Positions 1-6,538 of a DNA stretch of 38,740 bases are shown here, in pieces (position 1 is the stretch's first letter; each line of letters begins with the position of its first letter). The position numbers were made by a program, and so were the translations under genes. This DNA comes from Bifidobacterium amazonense (GTDB taxonomy: Bacteria > Actinomycetota > Actinomycetes > Actinomycetales > Bifidobacteriaceae): NCBI RefSeq assembly GCF_018555435.2, contig NZ_JAFEJT020000027.1:1-38740 (forward strand), given 5' to 3'. Under the pieces are notes generated by a model. That model was given only the letters and a program-made list of their open reading frames with translations. It made no database searches and was not told the DNA's origin.

Positions 1-200
1 ACGTCGGTGGTGCCGGTGTCCACTGCGTTGGTGATGCCGTCCTCCGAGATGTAGCCGACGCAGACGAAGGCGTCGTCGAGGGGCGTGTTGGCGTCGGTCG
101 GGATGGGGGTGCCCGCGGGGGCCCACCAGACGCAGCCGGTGGAGATCGGCTTGCCTAGAGAGACGTTGCTTTTGGTGTTGTGCTGGGTTGTGCGGTCCAT
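1..200 (-). CDS. Phage major tail (tube) protein, N-terminal part
   Basis: The first 66 codons of a minus-strand gene run off the left edge of the window. The product begins MDRTTQHNTKSNVSLGKPIS and continues with a short Trp-Trp segment and a VGYISEDGIT motif, which is typical of the first strands of siphovirus tail-tube proteins. These proteins polymerise into the tail tube in the virion. A good ribosome binding site (GAAAGGAA) lies 8-10 nt before the ATG. The position directly after the tail-completion gene is where a major tail protein belongs in HK97-type phages. The domain assignment rests on this context and the N-terminal motif only, because the rest of the gene is missing. Confidence 0.75.
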   Translation of the reverse strand, partial: MDRTTQHNTKSNVSLGKPISTGCVWWAPAGTPIPTDANTPLDDAFVCVGYISEDGITNAVDTGTTD

Positions 201-220
201 GATGGTTCCTTTCGGATATG

Positions 221-245
221 GAAAAGCCGCCCTATTGGGCGGCTT
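221..245 (-). terminator. Rho-independent terminator after the head-tail connector genes
   Basis: A 9-bp stem (AAGCCGCCC/GGGCGGCTT) with the loop AATA is followed on the minus strand by TTCC. It overlaps the last codons and stop of the tail-completion gene and precedes the major tail gene. It would separate head-connector from tail transcription or act as partial attenuation. Confidence 0.6.
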
Positions 246-594
246 GGGTGATTTGGGCTAGTACTTGGGTTCTGGCCTGCGGGGGTGGGCCGGGGAACGG
301 CAGGTTGACGACGCTTTCCACGGTCGTGTCGGCGATCTCGGAGATGCCGAGCGGCATGTCGATCATGCGGACGCTGACCAATCCGGCCGTGTAGGCGGAT
401 TCCGCCCGGTTTTCGGCCCAGACCTGAATCGTGACGAGCGGAGTGGATGAGTGGAGGCCTTCGCCGCCGCCTGTCCGTTCCACGGTGATGAACCGTGTTG
501 GGCGGTTCGGCGGGACGGTGCGCAGCACGGGCCAGTCCGCGAGGCGAGGGTCGGCGTCGAGCCATTCCTTGACGGTCTGTTCGATGTCGCTCAT
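232..594 (-). CDS. Phage tail terminator / tail completion protein
   Basis: This 120-residue protein begins MSDIEQTVKEWLDADPRLAD and has the alternating beta pattern of siphovirus tail terminators (lambda gpU / minor tail family). Those proteins cap the tail tube and join it to the head connector. The start overlaps the stop of the preceding gene by 4 nt (ATGA), so the genes are translationally coupled. It lies between the HK97-gp10-like gene and the major tail gene, the standard place for this function. The family call is based on size, fold pattern and synteny rather than a diagnostic motif. Confidence 0.65.
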   Translation of the reverse strand: MSDIEQTVKEWLDADPRLADWPVLRTVPPNRPTRFITVERTGGGEGLHSSTPLVTIQVWAENRAESAYTAGLVSVRMIDMPLGISEIADTTVESVVNLPFPGPPPQARTQVLAQITQAAQ

Positions 595-845
595 GTGATG
601 GCCTTGTTCAGGGTGCCGAAGAGGGCGTTGTCAACCGCCGCGGTGCTGTTGGCCGCTTTGACGCGGGCGACGCTGCCGTGTTCGGTGGGGATGGACTCGT
701 CGGCCTCGTATTCGGCTTTGGCTTTGGTTTTGATGCTGTTGGCTCTGGACGCCATGGCTTGGGCTTGTTTGTTGAGCTCTGCCATGACGCCAGCCGATCG
801 GCGCACCTCGCGGAAGCCTTCGTTGAAGAGGGTGACTTTGGTCAT
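591..845 (-). CDS. Small head-tail connector protein (HK97 gp10-like position)
   Basis: An 84-residue basic and Ala-rich protein begins MTKVTLFNEG. The N-terminal part is helical (FREVRRSAGVMAELNKQAQAM) and the C-terminal part has AKAEYEADESIPTEHGSVARV. The pattern of a long helix followed by short strands and a conserved neutral tail fits the HK97 gp10 / neck-protein class, which bridges the connector and the tail. The chosen ATG at 845 follows the previous stop by 2 nt and has a GGGATAGGA-like ribosome site. An upstream in-frame extension would overlap the neighbour and is not phage-like. Confidence 0.55.
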   Translation of the reverse strand: MTKVTLFNEGFREVRRSAGVMAELNKQAQAMASRANSIKTKAKAEYEADESIPTEHGSVARVKAANSTAAVDNALFGTLNKAIT

Positions 846-847
846 TC

Positions 848-1183
848 CTATCCCCTTTCGTCCTGTAGTTCGACAGTGAGGTTCCAGCGCGTCGGGGTGA
901 GGCCGCCCGTGTAGGGTCTGGGGTCGCCGATGACCGCGTATTCCGTGCCGTCGATGCGCACGCGGCAGCCTCTCAGGCTGCGGTAGTGCCATGCGCGGGG
1001 GAAGTGCGCGGTTTTGGCGACGGTGACGCCGTCGGGGCGGGTCGAGTCGGTCGCGTTGGCGCCGCTGCCGTCTTGGATGAGCACGTTGGGCACGGTTTCC
1101 TCGGTGCGTTCCCATCGGGGTTCGCCTTCGGGGGTGAATCCGTGCTGTTCGCGCCGGATGACGGTGACGGGTTCGCCTATCAC
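848..1183 (-). CDS. Head closure / head-tail joining protein
   Basis: This 111-residue protein is rich in beta strands, with VTVIRREQHGFTPEGEPRWE near the start and a C-terminal VRIDGTEYAVIGDPRPYTG segment. That last piece resembles the conserved end of SPP1 gp16 / HK97 gp9 head-closure (stopper) proteins. The GTG start at 1183 is chosen because it overlaps the upstream stop as GTGA and is preceded by AAGGGGA at the right distance. Synteny (adaptor, stopper, gp10, terminator, tube) supports the assignment. Confidence 0.6.
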   Translation of the reverse strand: MIGEPVTVIRREQHGFTPEGEPRWERTEETVPNVLIQDGSGANATDSTRPDGVTVAKTAHFPRAWHYRSLRGCRVRIDGTEYAVIGDPRPYTGGLTPTRWNLTVELQDERG

Positions 1184-1635
1184 GGTGTCCCCTTCCCTGT
1201 GGAGAGGTCGTAGGCCCATGGTGTTCCCTCGCCGCCGAGCGATTCCTTTTCGGACGCGGTCAGGTAGATGTCCCCCGACGGGTTCGCGTAGGTGTAGGAC
1301 TCGCTGTAGCTTCCGGCGGTCTGGGTGCCTTGGGTGATGCCGCTCATGTCGTCTCTGGCGAGCATGGCGCGCTTGACGATCGCGCAGGTGATGCGTTTGA
1401 GTGTCTGCGCGGTCGCCTGTCGCCAGTTCGGGCAGGTCGTGACGATCAGGTCGGAGGCGTCGCCGATGAGGGCTTCGGCCTTGTACCGTTCTTCGGCGGT
1501 GAGCGCGTGCCATCTCGCTTCGAGGTCGGAGACTTCGGCGAACGGCGGTTCGACGCCACCGCTCGGGGTGTCCTCGCCCTCTTTGGCGGGCGGGCCGGTC
1601 AGGGGAATGGGCTCGCCGGGGTATCCGTTGGGCAT
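1180..1635 (-). CDS. Head-tail connector adaptor, Gp19/Gp15/Gp42 family
   Basis: A 151-residue protein has a Pro/Gly-rich N terminus, then an alpha-helical core (DLEARWHALTAEERYKAEAL, then QTLKRITCAIVKRAML) and a C-terminal segment YSESYTYANPSGDIYLTASE. This order, with helices followed by a Gly/Tyr-rich hook ending in LTASEK, is characteristic of actinophage Gp19/Gp15/Gp42 head-tail adaptors. These form the ring below the portal. The gene overlaps its downstream neighbour by 4 nt. Confidence 0.75.
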   Translation of the reverse strand: MPNGYPGEPIPLTGPPAKEGEDTPSGGVEPPFAEVSDLEARWHALTAEERYKAEALIGDASDLIVTTCPNWRQATAQTLKRITCAIVKRAMLARDDMSGITQGTQTAGSYSESYTYANPSGDIYLTASEKESLGGEGTPWAYDLSTGKGTP

Positions 1636-1651
1636 CGCTTCCCCTTTCCGG

Positions 1652-2062
1652 CTACTTGTCGGCCGCGAGGCCGGCCGCGCGCATGCTCGTGATGAGCGCG
1701 TTGAGCTGCCGCTTGGTCTCGTTGGCCTCCGCCACGACCGCGGCGATGGCGGTCTTGAGTTCGGCGAGCTGTTCCACGACCGCGTCGAACTCGGCTTTGG
1801 TGGGGGTCTCCCCCGCCGCTGCCGCGCTCGTCTTGGTCGGGGCGGTGGCGTCGGCGGCCTTCACGCTGGCGGTGACGGCCGCCTTGGTGACCGGGTAGGT
1901 GGCGGGTTTGCCGGTGATCGCGTCCCATGCGATGGTCGTGGCGCCGCCTGCGAGGGGGCTGCCGTCGGGTTTCACCAGACGCACAGGGATGGCGAGGACG
2001 TCGGGCAGTCCGCCGTCTTCGTCTTCCTGCACTACGAGCGTCTGGGTGAGCGGGGCCGGCAT
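1652..2062 (-). CDS. Putative capsid accessory (head fiber/decoration-like) protein
   Basis: This 136-residue protein begins MPAPLTQTLVVQEDEDGGLP. Its N-terminal half is beta-rich (VRLVKPDGSPLAGG, AITGKPATYPVTK). An Ala/Thr linker follows, and then a heptad-rich C-terminal coiled coil (AEFDAVVEQLAELKTAIAAV through LNALITSMRAAGL). The ATG overlaps the stop of the major capsid gene as TGATG, so it is coupled to capsid synthesis. Short beta modules with a trimeric coiled coil next to the capsid gene suggest a head fiber or decoration protein. No family-specific motif is seen, so the function is inferred. Confidence 0.45.
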   Translation of the reverse strand: MPAPLTQTLVVQEDEDGGLPDVLAIPVRLVKPDGSPLAGGATTIAWDAITGKPATYPVTKAAVTASVKAADATAPTKTSAAAAGETPTKAEFDAVVEQLAELKTAIAAVVAEANETKRQLNALITSMRAAGLAADK

Positions 2063-2973
2063 CACTTGCCCGCCTTGGTGGTGGTCGTGGTGTCCGGGGT
2101 CTTGAGGACGGCGAGGCCCTTGGGGTCGAGGATGGCGTAGGAGTAGATGGCCTCGGTGCGGTAGGCGACCTGATTGTAGGCCTTCAAATCCTTGCCGATC
2201 TGATCGGGGTCGCCGTAGCGGATGATCTCGCTCCAGATGTCGCGCACCATGCCCCACTTGATCAGCGAGAAGTCGCCGAGGAACGCCTTGATGCCGGTGT
2301 CCGGGGTGATCAGGCGGCCGTTGACGGTGCCGGAGGTGGCGGCGCTGATGCCGTCGAGGGTGCCGACCTGAAGGTTGATGGGCACCTCGGGGTAGAAGCG
2401 CTGGCCGGTGGACGGGACGCGGACCTTGCGCAGTTCGGCGGCCATCTTCTTGCTCAGGGCGATGCCGGTGATGTCGTACTCGTCGGAGACGGCTTCGGCG
2501 AGGGTGTCCAGATCGGCCACGATGTCGTCGGTGGCCGGCACCTGCACGGCCTGACCGGACAGGGGCTCGAAGCCGGCCAGCGTGGCCTTCTTCTTCGGGT
2601 CGAAGCCGTGGTAGACGACGTAGTCGAGCACGCGGCCGAGGGCGGCGGCCTGATCGTCCTGAATGTGGCTGATGATCTGGAGCTTGGCGTCATCGTCCGC
2701 GAAGGTCAGCTCGTCGGAGACGCGGGTGGTGGTGACGACCTTGAATCGCTTGCCGACCACGGGGGTCAGGGCTTCCTCGTAGGAGGTCTTCTGTTCGCCC
2801 TCGGCGACGACCTCGGCCTCGGAGGAGCCGGTGAAGACCATGTAGTCCTTGTCGATGAAGAGCTGCGGTTCGGACGGGGAGAGCGCGGCGATGGTGGACG
2901 TGTCCTTGGCGCGCTTGGTGACGACGGTGGCGACTTCCTTGGGCAGGAGCACCTTGCTGGATTCGAGTGCCAT
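2062..2973 (-). CDS. Major capsid protein, HK97 fold
   Basis: The 303-residue product shows the HK97 pattern. There is an N-arm (MALESSKVLLPKEVATVVTK) and an E-loop/spine region with VGKRFKVVTTTRVSDELTFA. An A-domain follows, with ALSKKMAAELRKVR and TGQRFYPEVP. A near-terminal segment, DLKAYNQVAYRTEAIYSYAI, matches the P-domain return strand. No cleavable delta domain is visible, consistent with the separate scaffold gene just upstream. The ribosome site GAAAGGAATC precedes the ATG. It assembles the icosahedral shell together with the portal and MuF proteins. Confidence 0.9.
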   Translation of the reverse strand: MALESSKVLLPKEVATVVTKRAKDTSTIAALSPSEPQLFIDKDYMVFTGSSEAEVVAEGEQKTSYEEALTPVVGKRFKVVTTTRVSDELTFADDDAKLQIISHIQDDQAAALGRVLDYVVYHGFDPKKKATLAGFEPLSGQAVQVPATDDIVADLDTLAEAVSDEYDITGIALSKKMAAELRKVRVPSTGQRFYPEVPINLQVGTLDGISAATSGTVNGRLITPDTGIKAFLGDFSLIKWGMVRDIWSEIIRYGDPDQIGKDLKAYNQVAYRTEAIYSYAILDPKGLAVLKTPDTTTTTKAGK

Positions 2974-3005
2974 GATGATTCCTTTCGGTTAGTTGGTTGG
3001 TTGGG

Positions 3006-3518
3006 TCAGATTCCGAGGCTGCGCAGGTAGGCGAGCGCGGTTTCGTTCGGTCCTTTGCCGGACGGCTGGCGGTCGACGCCGTGGACTGCGGGGGCCTTGG
3101 GCTTGGGGTGGAGCAGTGCGTTGATTCGCTTGGCGTGGGCCTGTATCGCTTCGAGGCTGTCGCCTTCGAGCACGTCGGCGGGGATGCCGGTCTCGGCGGA
3201 CACCTGTGCCTTCCACTGGGACTGTTGGGCGGCGGCCTCGTATCGGGCGACCTTGTCCTCCAGTTCCTTGACGTGCTTGGCGGCCTTTTCCTGTTCGGAC
3301 ATGCTGGCTTCCTTGAGCTTTTCCAGCTCGTCGGCGGCCTGCTTGTTGGCCTTGGCGCGTTTCTCCCACTCGCGCGAGTGCTTGAGGGCTTCGTTGTACT
3401 TGGCCTCGTAGTCGATCGGCTCGTCGGCGTCCGTTCCGGGCTGGGTCGGGGCTTCCGAGCCGCCCGTGTCGGCGGGCGCGTCGATGAGGCGGATGTGCTT
3501 GGGCCACTGATGGAACAT
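3006..3518 (-). CDS. Phage scaffolding protein
   Basis: A 170-residue, highly charged protein begins MFHQWPKHIRLIDAPADTGG. It has an acidic disordered N terminus, a long central coiled coil (about residues 40-105, with EAKYNEALKHSREWEKRAKA and EQEKAAKHVKELEDKVARYE) and a basic C-terminal helix (NETALAYLRSLGI). This is the usual architecture of siphovirus scaffolds, which template capsid assembly and then leave. The ATG at 3518 has AGAAAGGA upstream. Longer in-frame starts would run into the tRNA-Tyr gene and terminator and are rejected. It lies 32 nt before the capsid gene. Confidence 0.8.
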   Translation of the reverse strand: MFHQWPKHIRLIDAPADTGGSEAPTQPGTDADEPIDYEAKYNEALKHSREWEKRAKANKQAADELEKLKEASMSEQEKAAKHVKELEDKVARYEAAAQQSQWKAQVSAETGIPADVLEGDSLEAIQAHAKRINALLHPKPKAPAVHGVDRQPSGKGPNETALAYLRSLGI

Positions 3519-3558
3519 GGTGGTGTCCTTTCTTGGGTTTCGTCCCGTTTCGGGGCAT

Positions 3559-3585
3559 GAAAAAGCCGCCCGTGCGGGCGGCTTT
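3559..3585 (-). terminator. Rho-independent terminator behind tRNA-Tyr
   Basis: A 10-bp stem (AAAGCCGCCC/GGGCGGCTTT) with a 4-nt loop is followed on the minus strand by two further T residues. It starts 4 nt after the tRNA-Tyr 3' end and 40 nt before the scaffold start. It would end a tRNA transcript and insulate scaffold and capsid expression from the MuF gene. Confidence 0.75.
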
Positions 3586-3588
3586 GAG

Positions 3589-3670
3589 TGGTGGGTGCAG
3601 GATTCGAACCTGCGTGGCATTGCGCGGCCGCTTTACAGGCGGCTCCATTCGGCCTCTCTGGCAACCCACC
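3589..3670 (-). tRNA. tRNA-Tyr (GUA)
   Basis: The minus-strand sequence folds as an 82-nt class II tRNA. The acceptor stem is GGTGGGT/ACCCACC and the discriminator is A. The anticodon stem GCCGC/GCGGC holds the loop CTGTAAA (anticodon GTA). A variable arm is present, and the T arm is GCAGG-TTCGAAT-CCTGC. The CCA end is not encoded. It sits between the MuF-toxin gene and the scaffold gene, an unusual place for a phage tRNA. Confidence 0.9.
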
Positions 3671-3689
3671 GGATGGTATAGTGGGAAAC

Positions 3690-3736
3690 GTAAGCGCCCC
3701 CGCTACCGCCACTTGGGTAGTAGCCGAGGCGCTTAC
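3690..3736 (-). other. Stem-loop at the 3' end of the MuF gene
   Basis: A 9-bp perfect inverted repeat (GTAAGCGCC at 3690-3698 and GGCGCTTAC at 3728-3736) encloses a second stem (CTACC/GGTAG). It includes the MuF stop codon and lies 20 nt before the tRNA-Tyr 5' end. No long T run follows on the minus strand, so it may be an RNA-processing or mRNA-stabilising structure rather than a simple terminator. Confidence 0.5.
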
Positions 3737-5085
3737 TTTATTCGCACGAGCTGTTGGTCCTTGGTGATGATGTAGACGGCTCCGTTCTTGAATCGGTTGC
3801 TTTGAAGGATGTATTCCTTGAGCTGTTCGTCGCTCATGTTGGGGTTTTCGCTGTTGTCGATGATGAGGCGTGTAGTGTCGGTTTTCTTGCCGGCGCTTCC
3901 CAAGTACCCGTCTATGGACCGGAAGGACTTCGCCTTGTCCGGCGTCTTGATCTCGATGCCGCCGGCCCAGTCCGATAGGCCGACTCGTTCCATGATGTGA
4001 GTCTCGGGGTTTTCGACTTCCTTGTAGTCGAGTTGGAACATCGGCTTGATGCCGAATTTGCGGTCTCGGGCGGCGGTTCGTAGTTCCTGCGGGCGGGCTT
4101 TCTCGGTTTCGGCCTTGATCTCCGGGGATGCGAACTCGATGCTTGGCTCGGTTCCGTCGTAGAGCCATTGACGGTCTCTCCATCCCATTTCCGATACGAT
4201 GCGGTGGGTTGTCCATTCGTCGTATTTGTCGATTTCCGAGGTTTTCTTGCCTTGCGCCTTCATTTCGGCGACGTATTTGGCGTATTCGTCGCGGTTGAGC
4301 ATGCCGGCGATGGATTGGCGGCATTGCTTGTAGCGTTCCTTCATGCCGTCGGGGTCGTAGCCTTTGATTCGGGCCTTGCCCCAGTTGGAAACGATGCGGC
4401 AGTCGTCGTTTTTGTGGTATCGGTTGCCTCTTCCGCCGGCCTTTTCCTCGCTCCAGTAGACAAAGCCTCTGGATGCCATGAGGATGCAGAAGGCACAGGT
4501 TGGCCCGACCGGCACGCGCGCGTATCGGGGTTGTGATGGGTCGTTTTCGCCGTTGAAGCGAGAGGTGAGCCGGGCCGTGGTGCCGACGATGTCGGCGGCT
4601 AGGTTCATCCATTCGTCTTCGCCGAAGCCGTCTGTCTTCATGGCCCAGAGGTCGTCCATGGTCAAGCCGGCCTTGCTCCGGTGGTTGATGACGTCGGTGA
4701 ATTTGAGGCCGACGTGGTCGGTGCTGTTGTATCCGCCGACGATCTGCCAGAAGGAACGGTCGGCGCTGACCTGCGAGGGTTTGTATTCGGGGAGGTCGAC
4801 GCCGGCCGCCTCGCTCCATGCGGAGCGGACGGCGTCATAGTAGTCGTTGGCGAGCTGGTTGGCGCGGTTGGCGTATTCCTCGAAGACCTCGGTGCGCAGG
4901 TAATGCAAGGGGTCTTCGAAGTTGTCCCATGCGACGCCCGCCGCCATCTGCTTTGCTTCGAGTGTCAGGTCCGCGAGCATGTCCTGATAGTCGTCCCAGA
5001 GATCGTCAAGATGCGTTTGGAACGCCTGACGCTGAGCCGGGTTGAGGTTGTCCAGCGGAAGATTGGTCGGCGTTCCCGTTGCCAT
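3733..5085 (-). CDS. MuF minor head protein with C-terminal CdiA-like tRNase toxin domain
   Basis: This 450-residue protein has two parts. Residues 1 to about 310 are a MuF / SPP1 gp7-type minor head protein, with a helical N terminus and a zinc-site pattern CAFC (197-200) then HKNDDC (224-229), typical of this family. It rides inside the capsid on the portal. Residues about 335-450 are an extra domain with D372-WAGG-IEIK (376-380), a Lys/Ser-rich stretch, then LIIDNSENP and a final VYIITKDQQLVRIK. This layout resembles the CdiA C-terminal tRNA nuclease superfamily, and MuF-linked toxins are known in temperate phages. A strong AGGAGGTGA site drives translation; the start overlaps the portal gene by 80 nt. 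No immunity gene follows; the next gene is tRNA-Tyr. The MuF part is secure and the toxin activity is inferred. Confidence 0.8.
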   Translation of the reverse strand: MATGTPTNLPLDNLNPAQRQAFQTHLDDLWDDYQDMLADLTLEAKQMAAGVAWDNFEDPLHYLRTEVFEEYANRANQLANDYYDAVRSAWSEAAGVDLPEYKPSQVSADRSFWQIVGGYNSTDHVGLKFTDVINHRSKAGLTMDDLWAMKTDGFGEDEWMNLAADIVGTTARLTSRFNGENDPSQPRYARVPVGPTCAFCILMASRGFVYWSEEKAGGRGNRYHKNDDCRIVSNWGKARIKGYDPDGMKERYKQCRQSIAGMLNRDEYAKYVAEMKAQGKKTSEIDKYDEWTTHRIVSEMGWRDRQWLYDGTEPSIEFASPEIKAETEKARPQELRTAARDRKFGIKPMFQLDYKEVENPETHIMERVGLSDWAGGIEIKTPDKAKSFRSIDGYLGSAGKKTDTTRLIIDNSENPNMSDEQLKEYILQSNRFKNGAVYIITKDQQLVRIK

Positions 5086-6538
5086 TGCCGTTCACCTCCT
5101 GTTGTCCGTCGTTTTTGGCGACGGTTAGGCGTGCTCTGAGTTCGTCGATGGACTGCTGGGTCCGCTGCTGCCTCTCGTAGGCTCGATGCGCCTTGATCTC
5201 GTCCCATGTCAGGCCGGCGCGGGTCAGCCCCACGTCGCTGTCCGCGAACGCCTGATTGGTGCTGGCGACCTTCTGGTACCAGTCGGCGCGGGCCGCGTCG
5301 CTGGTTTCCTTGACGGGTGCCCAGATCGGTCGCAGTTCGCGGACGACGTCGGGGTCGGCGCCCTGATAGGCGAGCGCGAGGCCCATCGCGTCCTTGAGAG
5401 CCCGGCCGAAGCGCTTGTTCTGCCGGTCGGCGGTTCGGGAGAGTTTGCGTTCGGCTTCGGCCATGGCTTCGGCGGATGCCGGGTTGTCCATGGTGATGCC
5501 GAGGTCGTTGACGGGGATGTCGGTTTCAGCGGACACCATGAGCGCGATGGTCTTGAGCATGTCGGCGTGCGGCTGCATGGATGCCTGTTGGAGCTGGACG
5601 AGCTGCGGGGTGCTGCCGTCCTTGTTGGCGGGCATGCCGTTCATGACGCTCACGATCGACGACCATGTGTCGCTGGTGAATTTCTTCGAGGCGCCAAGGA
5701 ACCAGATTCTGGGCGCGGCGTAGAACTCTGCCGTGGCTTCCATGCGGACCATGGTGCGCAGGCCGAAGTCCGTCAGGTGCATGAGAGTTCTGGTGATGCG
5801 GCTGTTGCCGAGCGGGTGGTAGGACTGCGCGTCGTTGATGAGTGGAACGACGCTGGGCCGGTCGAGGTTTGTGATGATGGTGTTCGCGTGCCAGCCGTCG
5901 TCTTGGTGCTCGACTTCGTAGGTTTTGCCGGGAAGCCACACGTTGAACGCCGTGATGTTGCCGGTCTTGTCGTCCCTGTCGGTGATGGTCAGGGCAGAGG
6001 CGAGGCGGCGGTGCCGGTAGTCCCAGATGCCAGCACTCCAATCGGCGGCGCGGGGCATGATCAGGATGCGGTCGGGGTTGTCGACGTCGGCGGAGATCGT
6101 CAGGAACGAGCAGCCGTGCATGTAGGCGCTGACGACGCTCTGTGAGACGGCGATGTCGAGCTCGTTGTCTTCGGCGAGCTCGTTGACTTGGCTTTGGATG
6201 GAGTCTGGTGCGTCAAATCCTTCGAAGACGCTCATGTCGGCGAGCGCTCGGACGGCTTTGTTGGGCCAGCCTATCATCGGTTCGGCGATGTCCCTCATGT
6301 GCTGGGGGATGCTGTAGGCGATGCCTCGGTATCGGTATCGGGCTTGGTAGTAGTCGGTGCGCAGCATGTTGCGCGGGTAGTGGTCGCGCCATGTTTTGAG
6401 CAGTTTCTGGATGGTGGGCATGTCGTCGTCGGCGACTCCGTCGATGACTGAGACGTTGGCGGAGCTGACGGCGAGGTAGGCGTCTCTGGTGGATGGGTTG
6501 GTTACGGCCATGCCGTATTCGTCCGTGATTTCGGGCAT
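5006..6538 (-). CDS. Phage portal protein (SPP1 gp6-like)
   Basis: The 510-residue product forms the dodecameric DNA gateway at one capsid vertex. Visible landmarks are the N-terminal wing (YYQARYRYRGIAYSIPQHMR), the conserved GWPNKAVRALADMSVFEGFD stretch, a beta stem with NITAFNVWLPGKTYEVEH, and the long helix with SAEAMAEAERKLSRTADRQN. That last region is typical of the stem/crown of gram-positive siphovirus portals. The C terminus is a disordered Asn/Gly/Gln-rich tail. The ATG at 6538 overlaps the terminase stop as TAATG and has GGAGA 10 nt upstream. An ATG 9 nt earlier is possible but its spacing is too short. Confidence 0.9.
   Translation of the reverse strand: MPEITDEYGMAVTNPSTRDAYLAVSSANVSVIDGVADDDMPTIQKLLKTWRDHYPRNMLRTDYYQARYRYRGIAYSIPQHMRDIAEPMIGWPNKAVRALADMSVFEGFDAPDSIQSQVNELAEDNELDIAVSQSVVSAYMHGCSFLTISADVDNPDRILIMPRAADWSAGIWDYRHRRLASALTITDRDDKTGNITAFNVWLPGKTYEVEHQDDGWHANTIITNLDRPSVVPLINDAQSYHPLGNSRITRTLMHLTDFGLRTMVRMEATAEFYAAPRIWFLGASKKFTSDTWSSIVSVMNGMPANKDGSTPQLVQLQQASMQPHADMLKTIALMVSAETDIPVNDLGITMDNPASAEAMAEAERKLSRTADRQNKRFGRALKDAMGLALAYQGADPDVVRELRPIWAPVKETSDAARADWYQKVASTNQAFADSDVGLTRAGLTWDEIKAHRAYERQQRTQQSIDELRARLTVAKNDGQQEVNGNGNGNADQSSAGQPQPGSASGVPNAS

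Noticed and set aside
2690..4819. 709-codon minus-strand frame
   Set aside because: It runs through the tRNA-Tyr gene and overlaps scaffold and MuF in another frame. Translation is Arg/Pro-rich and lacks domains.
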